A model generated the notes under the pieces. That model saw only the letters and a list, made by a program, of their open reading frames with translations. It had not been told where the DNA came from and did no database searches. Below are positions 43,194-51,384 of a DNA stretch of 64,000 nucleotides, one piece after another. Each line of letters opens with the position of its first letter. Positions within the stretch are counted from its first letter, which is position 1. The translations under genes and the position numbers were made by a program. The stretch is from an uncultured Campylobacter sp. (GTDB lineage: Bacteria; Campylobacterota; Campylobacteria; Campylobacterales; Campylobacteraceae), in NCBI RefSeq assembly GCF_963518785.1, contig NZ_CAUQKJ010000004.1, positions 165,734 to 229,733 of the forward strand. The letters are read 5' to 3'.

Positions 43194-43805
43194 TTAATAC
43201 CCCATTTTATTTATTTGAACTACATTAAGTTCCGGATAAAAAATAACCTCGTGATCATAATCGTCCGGCTGTCCTCATTCGTGCTCTTTTTTGTACCATA
43301 TTCGCCTTTTATCGTTGACTATTGCCGTTATATTTAAATTTTTGATCGAACCATATATCAAATACTCCCGACTGCCGGCATAATAATAAGACGGCATCGC
43401 CCACGATAGTTTAAATTCATGCAAATTTGTAGTTTCAGCTATACAGTCAGACTCGGAAACAAACTCGTAGCCCTCTTGCAACATTTTTTGTTGCGTCAAA
43501 GTAAAGGGCTTATCCGCCTTTATAAAATGCGCGTAACAGATACAAGTCTGTATTTTTTCACTACACGATAAAGGAGGACTTTTTTTGCGATAAATGAGCA
43601 AAGTTTCTCCCTTTGTATTTGTTAAGGCTTCAAATTTAGCCAAATTTTTATTTTCTATATATGAAAAATCCGTATTAAGGGGTGAAAATAGAAAGGCTAT
43701 AAATAAAACAAACAATATCAATGCCGCAAACGATAATATCAATGATGCGAGTATGGCGATCTTGATGACTTTCCACAATATTTTTAATATTTTTATTGTT
43801 TGCAT
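43194..43805 (-). pseudogene. membrane-anchored hypothetical protein, cut short by an in-frame TGA
   Basis: ATG at 43805; residues about 12-42 are a strongly hydrophobic anchor, then a soluble domain with four cysteines (CSEKIQTCICYAHF, SDCIAETTNLHEF) and the block YYYAGSREYLIYGSIKNLN. Translation stops at TGA (43275-43277) after RRIWYKKEHE, giving 176 aa. The same frame then continues for 26 protein-like codons (GQPDDYDHEVIFYPELNVV) to TAA at 43194. This looks like a nonsense mutation near the 3' end; the 176-aa product could still be partly functional. Family not recognised. Confidence 0.55.
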
Positions 43806-43885
43806 TACGATTTACATTCCACTCTATTTTAAAATTTACTGCGGTATTTATAAAGCGCGCCGCCGATCTTAGCGGCTTTAAAATT

Positions 43886-44482
43886 TCATCGCGCGAGCTT
43901 GCTTTTAAGGCCGTAATACGGATAATCCATCGCCGCAGCGGCGGTCTCGCGCGCAGAGGCACCTACAAATTTCTCAATCACGTAAAGTCCAAGCTCGATG
44001 GAGCTACTCACGCCGCCTGCGGTGATAATCTCGCCTCCTTCGGGCAGGCTTTCGCGCACGAGCCGCTCATGCACCACGTCCGCGCAGTAAGGCGCCAGCA
44101 GATCATAGCAAAACGGATGCGTGGTCGCGCGCCTACCTTGCAAAAACCCCGCCGCGCCCAGAAGCAGCGAACCGGTGCAAACGCTAAACTTATACTTCGC
44201 ATCGCGCGCGGTTGCGAGCCACGAGATGAAGCCCGTATCGTCTTTAAGGCGGCGCGTCGCCATACCGCCAGGCACAAAAACCGCATCAAAGCCGCCTAGA
44301 TCCGTCGTGATCTCGCCCGCATCGATCGCAAGACCGCCGCTGTCCGAAACCTGTCGCTCGCGCGAGCAAAACCTCATCTCAAGCTGCGGGAGGACGGCTT
44401 TGAGCCTTAGCATACAATCGTAAAATCCCACAAAATCGAGGTGCGTCTGTCCGCCAAACATCACAAGCGCTAGATTTTTCAT
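43886..44482 (-). CDS. DJ-1/PfpI family protein
   Basis: 198 aa from ATG at 44482 (AAAGGA 6 nt upstream; a longer open frame exists, but its residues are not family-like). Glutamine-amidotransferase-like fold: NLALVMFGGQTHLDFVGFYD, DAVFVPGGMATRRLKDD, the nucleophile elbow FSVCTGSLLLGAAGFLQGR with Cys, and ITAGGVSSSIELGLYVIEKF. This subgroup includes isonitrile-hydratase-like and stress proteins; the substrate is unknown. Monocistronic. Confidence 0.9.
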   Translation of the reverse strand: MKNLALVMFGGQTHLDFVGFYDCMLRLKAVLPQLEMRFCSRERQVSDSGGLAIDAGEITTDLGGFDAVFVPGGMATRRLKDDTGFISWLATARDAKYKFSVCTGSLLLGAAGFLQGRRATTHPFCYDLLAPYCADVVHERLVRESLPEGGEIITAGGVSSSIELGLYVIEKFVGASARETAAAAMDYPYYGLKSKLAR

Positions 44483-44703
44483 GATCCGTCCTTTAAATTT
44501 ATCGCTCGCCCAAGTTTTCGGTTTGCCGCCGCTGCAATTCTCGGCGCCGCAAGTCGTAAAATGCGCGGCAGCTAAATTTTGATACCGCAGGCTGCCAAAA
44601 AACCCACTCAAATAAATTTTAAATTTTACACGCCTTAAAAACTCGCAGAAATTTTACCGCCCGCGAATGAAATTTCAGAAGCGATTTAAAATTTGCGCGC
44701 CTT

Positions 44704-45450
44704 TTATTCCGCTTTACTCAGACCTGCAAAAGCTCGCAAGCCCGCATAGTGCAGCCTTTTTGAAACATTCTCAAATTCCAAATCCCAAATCCCCTCGTCG
44801 TATTTCCATTCAAACGGCGTTTTGTAATTCGTCCAAATTTCATACGCGCGTTCGTTTAGCCGCTCAATCAACGCAGAAATCCCTAAATTGCCGCTCGCTA
44901 TCTCCATCATCAAATGCCAGTTATCCAAATCGGCGGGGTCTTGCGTATGGATAGATTTCTCTCGCGGCAGATAATACACAAAATCGCCCGTATCAAAGGG
45001 AAATAAAGTATGACACAGCGCAATGCCGTAAATTTTTTGAGCGAATACGGTCGGAAGCTGCTCGTCCGAATAGCCAAAAGTCGAAACGTATAAAAAGCTG
45101 CGCAAAATGCTCGCTAAATTTCTGCAAACGGGCGCAAAGGCGTATCTGCATGCCTGCTGCGTTAAGGCGCCGTTTCGAATAAAACTTATGGCGCTATCGA
45201 TCTCTTTTCTTCTTGCTTGTACGTATTTTATCTTTTTAAATCGCCAAGCTTGCAAAAGCTGCAAAGAATTGTCGATAGCTCGCAGATACTTGTCTCTTTT
45301 TTCATCCGTCGTGCCGTTTAGCTCCGCGATCCTCGCAGCGGCCTGCCTCCAAAATGGAATCAGGGTTTTTACCCATCCCAAGTAGCTAAGATAAAGCGCG
45401 CTCGGCTCCTCTTTTTCAAAAGCCGCTCTCATCTGCGTAAGTTTTATCAT
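44704..45450 (-). CDS. hypothetical protein, 248 aa
   Basis: Mostly helical, soluble protein I do not recognise. It starts MIKLTQMRAAFEKEEPSALY; notable blocks are RYAFAPVCRNLASILRSFLY, LCHTLFPFDTGDFVYYLPRE and IWTNYKTPFEWKYDEGIWDL, the last rich in aromatics. No signal peptide. It lies 35 nt downstream of the thyX stop on the same strand only by position (thyX is at 45486), so co-transcription with thyX is possible. Confidence 0.7.
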   Translation of the reverse strand: MIKLTQMRAAFEKEEPSALYLSYLGWVKTLIPFWRQAAARIAELNGTTDEKRDKYLRAIDNSLQLLQAWRFKKIKYVQARRKEIDSAISFIRNGALTQQACRYAFAPVCRNLASILRSFLYVSTFGYSDEQLPTVFAQKIYGIALCHTLFPFDTGDFVYYLPREKSIHTQDPADLDNWHLMMEIASGNLGISALIERLNERAYEIWTNYKTPFEWKYDEGIWDLEFENVSKRLHYAGLRAFAGLSKAE

Positions 45451-45485
45451 CGCAGCCCTCTTAATATCAAAATTTACTTCGCTCG

Positions 45486-46124
45486 CTACTCCTCGTCCTG
45501 CGTCTTCTCCCCGCCCGCCATGCAGCTTTGGAATATAAATTTATGCTCCTGCGGTAGCGCTTCGTAAATTTTACCCGCAAGCTCGCGGATCTCCCAAAGT
45601 GCCGCCTTGCTAGAGCGCAAAGCGAGGAAGTTTTGCAAGCTGCGTGCGTTTATGCTCCAGCTAAGCTCGCTCTTGTAGCACTCTGGCAGGCAGTATTTGG
45701 CGACATCAAGGCTGATTGGGGTTTGTAAGATTACGCGCAGATTTTCAAGAGCCGCGATACTTGCGTTATCGACCGCTTCGTTGCCCGTAAGCACGATGTA
45801 TCGCGCGGCGTTTTCGAAATCCCCTTGCGCGAAGCTGCCCTCGCCGCGCAATTCTTTGAGAGTGTAGCGAGTGGATTTTACGCTAAGGCTTGCTAGGCGG
45901 TGGCGCGCCAGCTCCTGAAGTAGTGCGCGCGAAATACCGCTGATGTAGAAGTTGTAGTAGAGGTGCTCCAGCGTGCTTGAGTGCTTGAGCTGGTTGCCGA
46001 CGCGGTCTATTAGCGCTAGGTCTTTGGCGCCGCCGCAATCGCCGCGCTCAAAGCTCTGCCAGCAGGTGCGGATCGCGTTTGAGCAGACCCAAAGCGGAGT
46101 GAAATTTAGAAGTTTGACTTGCAT
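45486..46124 (-). CDS. thyX: flavin-dependent thymidylate synthase
   Basis: ThyX makes dTMP from dUMP using FAD, NADPH and methylene-THF; it replaces ThyA in Campylobacter. 212 aa. The signature RHRLASLSVKSTRYTLKELR (RHRxxSxxxxSxRY) is intact, with EHLYYNFYISGISRALLQEL before it and LSWSINARSLQNFLALRSS after it. Complete. The start MQVKLLNFTPLWVC matches the family. Confidence 0.96.
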   Translation of the reverse strand: MQVKLLNFTPLWVCSNAIRTCWQSFERGDCGGAKDLALIDRVGNQLKHSSTLEHLYYNFYISGISRALLQELARHRLASLSVKSTRYTLKELRGEGSFAQGDFENAARYIVLTGNEAVDNASIAALENLRVILQTPISLDVAKYCLPECYKSELSWSINARSLQNFLALRSSKAALWEIRELAGKIYEALPQEHKFIFQSCMAGGEKTQDEE

Positions 46125-46313
46125 ATTTTGCCTTTAGTTTTGAAATTTTTGGATGATTTTAGCGTTTCGGTACTTAAAATTTAGCAGGGCTCGGCATTTG
46201 TATTTTAAAATTTACATTCATCAAATTTACCTTGCACCGAGATACAAGGTAAATAAAATGAACTTAAGTATAAGGCGTAAGAGATATTTTAATATTGAAT
46301 TAATACTAAAATA
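46125..46313. other. short non-coding gap
   Basis: AT-rich sequence between thyX and the EexN-like gene; a few AAATTT sites, no ORF or terminator supported. Confidence 0.3.
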
Positions 46314-46544
46314 CTATTTTGTTCCCGAGAAAAACTTTTTATCCTCATTAAACTTATAAATTTCTTTAGCATTTTTACAATTCTTATAGGCGTTGCTATT
46401 TTCGTTTAATTTATCAAAATCGCATTGTTTGAAAACTTTTTCTGCCTCATCGGGATGATTTTGATAGTATTCTAAAGATTTAACCTCCGTATTATCGCAA
46501 CCCACCAAAAAAGCAGCGAACGCAAGCCCCCCCCAGAGGAACAT
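46314..46544 (-). CDS. EexN-like lipoprotein with G8 tract in the signal sequence
   Basis: 76 aa: MFLWGGLAFAAFLVGCDNTE, a lipoprotein signal ending in lipobox LVGC, then SLEYYQNHPDEAEKVFKQCD, which is the EexN-type motif (WYxxHPxE...C) of conjugative entry-exclusion lipoproteins, ending KKFFSGTK. AAGGAG with an ATG lies 21-25 nt further upstream but in another frame that stops after two codons (ATGAAATAA); removing one T there would join it in frame as MKKNPKMFLWGG. Thus the ATG used here lacks its own ribosome-binding site, and expression may be low or switched. A run of eight G lies inside the signal peptide. No conjugation genes are nearby. Confidence 0.65.
   Translation of the reverse strand: MFLWGGLAFAAFLVGCDNTEVKSLEYYQNHPDEAEKVFKQCDFDKLNENSNAYKNCKNAKEIYKFNEDKKFFSGTK
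46527..46534 (-). repeat. G8 homopolymer, candidate phase-variable tract
   Basis: Eight C on the plus strand, G8 in the coding strand of the EexN-like lipoprotein. With eight G the frame from the ATG at 46544 is open; seven or nine would close it. Tracts of this length are contingency loci in Campylobacter. Confidence 0.6.
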
Positions 46545-46728
46545 TTTAGGATTTTTTATTTCATTCTCCTTGTTTGAAATTTTACTCCGTATTTTACTAT
46601 CCGTTTACTTTAAAAATTTTGAATTACTGCCATTCTACCTGCGCGGTAAACAAATTTAACGAAGCTTTGATACCGCCCTTAAGCTACATTTCGCTAAGAT
46701 TGCGGCTAAATTTTAAAAAAGGTGCAAA

Positions 46729-48078
46729 ATGAATGATAAATTCAGCAAAATCGGCTTCATTCTCGCGGTCGCGGGCAGCGCCGTAGGGCTCGGTAATGCG
46801 TGGAAATTCCCCACTTTAGTAGGCACCAACGGCGGCAGCGCATTTATCTTGCTATATCTTTTGCTGACGCTTTTGGTTAGCTTCGTGATTTTTTTAGCCG
46901 AGATCGTCATCGGCAGGCTAAGCGAAAGTGATCCAGTGCGCGCATTTGAAAAGCTCGCGCCCTCATACAAAGGCGCATGGAAATACGCGGGATTTTTTAT
47001 GATTAGTGCGCTTTTGATCTATGCTTTTTACAGCGTCGTAATGGGCTGGATCCTAAAATACGTGGTCTCAAGCGCTTTTTATCTGCCAAAAAGTATAGAT
47101 GAAAGCGGCGCAGCGTTTAAAGCGCTTTTAGGTAGCGACTTTTCAAGCGCGGCGGTGTGCTTCACCGTAGCGTCGGCGTTTTGCTTTTTCATCGTATCTA
47201 AAGGTGTCAAAAGCGGCATCGAGCGACTTAATGTCTGGATGATGCCTGCGCTATTTATTTTGCTGGTTTTGATGCTAATTTACGCCGCGAGTTTCGATGG
47301 ATTCGGACGTAGCGCAAAATTCTTGCTAGTGCCAGATTTTTCCAAGCTTAATAAAGATAGCGTTCTTTCGGCGCTAGGACTTGCATTTTTTACGCTTTCG
47401 CTTGGCGTTACTACGATTATGACCTATGCCGCGAGCCTGCCTGCGCGCACCAATATCCTAACCTCAAGCATAAATATCGTCTGCATTAATGTCCTAATCG
47501 GCGTGATGATGGGACTTATCGTCTTTACCTTCATCTTTGAATTCAGCGGCGATCCCAAAGCGCAAGGTCCGGGGCTAGTGTTTGTCTCGCTGGTGGTGCT
47601 TTTTTCAAAGCTCGGTGCGATCGGAAATATCCTAGCCTTTTTATTTTTCACCTCGCTATTATTTGCGGCGATTACTTCTGCAATTTCGATGCTGGAGCCT
47701 GCGATTTATTATCTCGTAAACTCCCGCAAACTAAGCCGAAAGCGCGCTTCACTTTTAGTTTTTGCCGTGACGTATGTTTTAGGGATATGCTGCATTTTGG
47801 GTTATTACGGGGGCACGAGTGAGTATTTTAGCCTAGGTGGCAAGAGCTTTTTTGACGTGCTTGATTACCTAACCTCGAATATCTTAATGCCTCTTAGCGG
47901 CATAATCGTGGCGATTTTCGTAGGATTCGTGATCAAAAAACGAGCCGTCGAAATTCTACTGCGCCCATATATGGGACGAATGGGCTTTAAGCTGTGGTAT
48001 TTCGTACTACTGCGCTTCGTGGCGCCAGTCGCGATCGTAGTGATAGCGCTCAATCAGCTAAAAATTTTAAATTTTTAA
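46729..48078 (+). CDS. sodium-dependent neurotransmitter-type symporter (NSS), first copy
   Basis: 449 aa Na+-coupled amino-acid transporter of the LeuT/MhsT fold with about 11-12 helices. The first helix AVGLGNAWKFPTLVGTNGGS with the unwound Na+/substrate-binding segment is diagnostic. GVKSGIERLNVWMMPALF, FTLSLGVTTIMTYAASLP and FTSLLFAAITSAISMLEPAI follow the family. The substrate is probably an amino acid. Paired with the paralogue at 48595, separated by a repeat-containing gap. Confidence 0.94.
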   Translation: MNDKFSKIGFILAVAGSAVGLGNAWKFPTLVGTNGGSAFILLYLLLTLLVSFVIFLAEIVIGRLSESDPVRAFEKLAPSYKGAWKYAGFFMISALLIYAFYSVVMGWILKYVVSSAFYLPKSIDESGAAFKALLGSDFSSAAVCFTVASAFCFFIVSKGVKSGIERLNVWMMPALFILLVLMLIYAASFDGFGRSAKFLLVPDFSKLNKDSVLSALGLAFFTLSLGVTTIMTYAASLPARTNILTSSINIVCINVLIGVMMGLIVFTFIFEFSGDPKAQGPGLVFVSLVVLFSKLGAIGNILAFLFFTSLLFAAITSAISMLEPAIYYLVNSRKLSRKRASLLVFAVTYVLGICCILGYYGGTSEYFSLGGKSFFDVLDYLTSNILMPLSGIIVAIFVGFVIKKRAVEILLRPYMGRMGFKLWYFVLLRFVAPVAIVVIALNQLKILNF

Positions 48079-48594
48079 ATTTTGTAAAGCGGATGGATAG
48101 CATGGAAGTTAAAATTTGGCGCTGAAGCAGTCTAAAAGTAACGGACAAAATTTCATAGCGAACTTGCAGCGATCCGCAAGCGACCATGGCGGCTGTCAAA
48201 AAATTGCGCCTGGAATTTTATGTCTAGATAGGAATATGCGGCGACCGCAATCAGCCTTCGGCGCGACCGCGCTAACCCGCGCGGCAACCTGCGCAAGATC
48301 GCGGCAAAGACGCCGTAGCGCAGCCGCGTCTGATCACGCTGCGGAATTTTAAAATTCTAAACCGAGACGGTCGGTGCACAGCCGCCACGATAGTTTATGA
48401 CGCAACCTATGCAATCTGCCGCAGAAGCGGCGCATAAAATTTTGTGGTGACCCGCGCGAAATTGCGCTTGGAATTTTAAAATTTAGCGCCAAAGCGGCCC
48501 AAAGTAGCGAGCCAAATTTCATAGCGAGATGCGGCGGTAGTTTGGAATTTTAAAATTCCGCGGCTTTAAAATTTAAAAAATCATCGGAGAGAAA
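48079..48594. repeat. 515-bp gap with imperfect direct repeats and RAATTY palindromes
   Basis: Two related segments, about 48110-48175 and 48475-48540, share TTAAAATTTGGCGC/TTAAAATTTAGCGCC, an AAAGTA core and CAAATTTCATAGCGA. ATTGCGCCTGGAATTTTA (48205) and ATTGCGCTTGGAATTTTA (48462) are another pair. GGAATTTTAAAATTCC (about 48544) is a perfect 16-nt palindrome and GAATTTTAAAATTC recurs near 48343. No ORF. The function is unknown; it could be a decayed duplicate or a repeat family. Confidence 0.5.
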
Positions 48595-49938
48595 ATGAAC
48601 GATAAATTTAGCAAAATCGGCTTTATACTTGCCGTCGCAGGCGGGGCGGTGGGGCTTGGCAACGCATGGAAATTCCCCACCCTCGTGGGTCAAAACGGCG
48701 GCAGCGCCTTCGTGCTTTTATACCTCGCACTCACGCTGGGCGTAGGCTTTAGCATATTCCTAGCCGAGATGGCGCTAGGCAGGCTAAGCGGGAGGGATCT
48801 ACCGAGCGCATACGAGACGCTGGCACCGCGCGGCGGACGCAAATGGCGCGCAGCAGGAGTTTTCATCGCGGGCGGCATGCTGGTGCTGTCCTTTTACCTC
48901 GTCATCCTCGGCTGGGTGATCCGATATATCTTTTTGGGCTTTTCTCCGCTGCCCGCAACCGCCGAGGAAGCGGGCGCCGTCTTTGATAATCTCATCTCGC
49001 ATTCGCTAGCCACGAGCCTCGGCTTTTACGCGCTTGCGCTCGTGCTGACGCTATCCGTCGTCGCGCGCGGCATCAAAAGCGGTATCGAGCGGCTAAACGT
49101 CGTGATGATGCCGCTTCTTTTCGTGCTGCTGCTTGCGATGCTTGCGTATGCGTGCACGATGCAAGGCTTCAGCGCGGCGGCAAAATTTCTTTTCTACCCC
49201 GACTTCGGTAAAATCACCGTTAACTCCGTCCTCTCCGCACTCGGGCTCGCGCTCTTTACCCTTTGCGTGGGCGTCGGCTGTATCGCGGCATACGCAGCAT
49301 CGCTTAGCGAGGGGGTGCGGCTGGTGCGCAGCTCGGTAAACATCGTATTTATCAACATCGCGATCGGGCTGATGATGGGGCTCATCGTCTTTACCTTCAT
49401 CTTCGAATTCCACGCCGATCCCGCGCAGGGTGCGGGGCTTGTGTTCGTCTCGCTCACTACGATGTTTGCAAAAATGGGGCTAGCGGGGCAGGTGCTTGAA
49501 GTCGCGTTTTTCGTCTCGCTCTTTTTCGCGGGGATCACGAGCGCGGTTTCGATGATCGAGCCATTCGTCTTCTATCTCATCGGCAGATTTAAAATTTCGC
49601 GCTTGCGCGCAGTCTGCATCTCAGGGTGCGCCATAGCGGCGCTAGGCGCATGCTCGCTGCTATCGATGCACGCGGATTATGCGAGCAAATTTAAGCTTTT
49701 CGGCGCGAGCTTTTTTGACTGCTTGGACTTCGTAAGTTCAAACGTCATGCTGCCACTGGGCGCTCTAACCTCGGCGATATTCGTGGGCTTCGTGATGGAC
49801 GCGCGGCGCCTGCGCGGGCTTTTTGGCGCCGATATGGGCGAGCTTGGATTTAAAATTTGGTACTTTTCACTGCGCTTCGTAGCGCCCGTCGCGATCGTGA
49901 TCATAATGGCAAATCTGCTGTTTTTCAGCGGGAAGTAA
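48595..49938 (+). CDS. sodium-dependent neurotransmitter-type symporter (NSS), second copy
   Basis: 447 aa paralogue of the 46729 gene, with near-identical opening (GKIGFILAVAGGAVGLGNAW type; NDKFSKIGFILAVAGGAVGL seen) and GGSAFVLLYLALTLGVGFS, GIKSGIERLNVVMMPLLFVL, and FFVSLFFAGITSAVSMIEPF. About 11-12 helices. The gene is more GC-rich in third positions than its sister. Tandem NSS pairs occur in other Campylobacter; whether the products act together is unknown. Confidence 0.94.
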   Translation: MNDKFSKIGFILAVAGGAVGLGNAWKFPTLVGQNGGSAFVLLYLALTLGVGFSIFLAEMALGRLSGRDLPSAYETLAPRGGRKWRAAGVFIAGGMLVLSFYLVILGWVIRYIFLGFSPLPATAEEAGAVFDNLISHSLATSLGFYALALVLTLSVVARGIKSGIERLNVVMMPLLFVLLLAMLAYACTMQGFSAAAKFLFYPDFGKITVNSVLSALGLALFTLCVGVGCIAAYAASLSEGVRLVRSSVNIVFINIAIGLMMGLIVFTFIFEFHADPAQGAGLVFVSLTTMFAKMGLAGQVLEVAFFVSLFFAGITSAVSMIEPFVFYLIGRFKISRLRAVCISGCAIAALGACSLLSMHADYASKFKLFGASFFDCLDFVSSNVMLPLGALTSAIFVGFVMDARRLRGLFGADMGELGFKIWYFSLRFVAPVAIVIIMANLLFFSGK

Positions 49939-50076
49939 GAAGCGATTCGGTTAATTTTAAAGGCGGCATGGGTTTAAATTTAACCCTTTTTGAGTGAGCT
50001 TAAATTTAAAGGGCCGCTTAATATTGTAGCCCGTTAGGCTCGTATTTTAACTAGCGTTTTGCTAAAGGAGTAAATT

Positions 50077-50955
50077 TTGAAAGCTCTTAAATTTCTAGCC
50101 AAAACCCTAATCGCCGCGCTCGGCGTTTGTGTAATCGTCGGCGCGCTTAATTACAGCGGGTTTAGCTTTCATTATATAAAATGGCTCGATAAAGATGAAC
50201 TTTTAGACAATTTTATCCAAGATCAATTTAATGATTATATCTACGACTGATATTTATCAAAATTTAGCAGAATAGACGATTGCAAAAAAGATATTTTTTA
50301 CGAACTTGATTCAAATCTTACCGAAATAGACATATTAAATAAGATCAAAAAAATTTTACAGAATGATAATAATCAAACAAAGATTAATATAAAAGAAAGA
50401 ATTAGAAAAAATTTTACTTTAAACGATATAAGCAAAAATATCATAAGCAATAAGAAAATCGCTTGGACTTTGAAAGATGATAATGAACGATATAAACGAG
50501 ACAATGAGTGGAATAGATACTATTTTTGGAATACATACTTTAAAATCAATTTTCCTAAAGACAAAAATATTCTAATCCATTATGGCTGGTATAATATATT
50601 TTATATTAAAAACTCATATAAAATATCAGAATGTAAAAATAAACCTAAACTATACGATAGACTTAACGGAATATCCAAATATTGTACCTACACTAAAATA
50701 ATTCAATTCCCAATTTATGAATATAAAATTCAAAGCGATGATTTCATCAATACAAAATGTAAAATAGAAGCATATTTGCAAAATCGACATAGCCCAAATT
50801 TCAATAGTTGCGGTAACGAATTTTATGGAGTAGAAATCCTAATTTCGGAAAATAACATAGACAATAACGGGCAGGTTGATGAAGGTGGGTATATTGAAAT
50901 TCTAAAAGACGCTATTGATAAAAGAAGAGAACAGAGTGAAAACTGGGAAAAATAG
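50077..50955 (+). pseudogene. AT-rich membrane-anchored protein gene with in-frame TGA
   Basis: TTG at 50077 with a perfect AAAGGAG 6 nt upstream starts MKALKFLAKTLIAALGVCVI, an N-terminal membrane anchor, and continues to YIYD. TGA at 50248-50250 (codon 58) interrupts, and the same frame goes on YLSKFSRIDDCKKDIFYELD to a stop at 50955, 293 codons in all. After the first 45 codons the composition becomes strongly AT-rich with many Asn/Lys/Ile, unlike the neighbours. The C-terminal part includes HYGWYNIFYIKNSYKISECK. Family unknown. Probably a foreign gene inactivated by one nonsense mutation. Confidence 0.6.
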
Positions 50956-51384
50956 AAAATAAAATACAGAAAAAATTGAATTAATAAGCTACGGCAAAAA
51001 GGAAAAATTGCGATAAAAATATAAATTAAGATTTAGATAATTAAGCTTTGTAAGTATTGTATAAATTTGAGGTATCGAAATCAAACATCCTAGCTCCGTG
51101 CATAGCAAAGCGTAAAATTCCTCGTAAAATTTTACGCTTTACATCTTGCAAATGGATTTTTACCAAAGTAAAATTCTGTCGGGCAGCGCCGCATCTCGTG
51201 CTACGAGCGCAAAACGTTTAGCAAATATCGCGATAAATTTAAACTTAAAATAGTGGAGTTTGAAAAAAAGATGCGCCGCTTTGAAAGCGCATACGAAGCT
51301 ACGTGGCGGTATTTGCGGCAAGCGGTATAAACCATGCCGCTAAATTTGGAGCGAAATTTCAGAATAAGGCTAAATTTAAAGAAT
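50956..51384. other. 430-bp gap before rho
   Basis: Mostly non-coding with several AAATTT/AAATTC sites. A 25-codon plus-strand frame (GTG 51253 to TAA 51330, KKMRRFESAYEATWRYLR) looks protein-like but has no independent support. No terminator hairpin recognised. Confidence 0.35.

Noticed and set aside
46729..49938. The two NSS genes as a two-component heteromeric transporter
   Set aside because: Each protein has the full set of helices and complete Na+/substrate motifs, so each should work alone; simple duplication is enough.
33840..50250. Genome-wide reassignment of TGA to a sense codon
   Set aside because: Core genes end cleanly at TGA with coupled downstream starts (pglE/pglF TGATG; thioredoxin lipoprotein/ftsY; small ORF/murD ATGA), so TGA is a normal stop.
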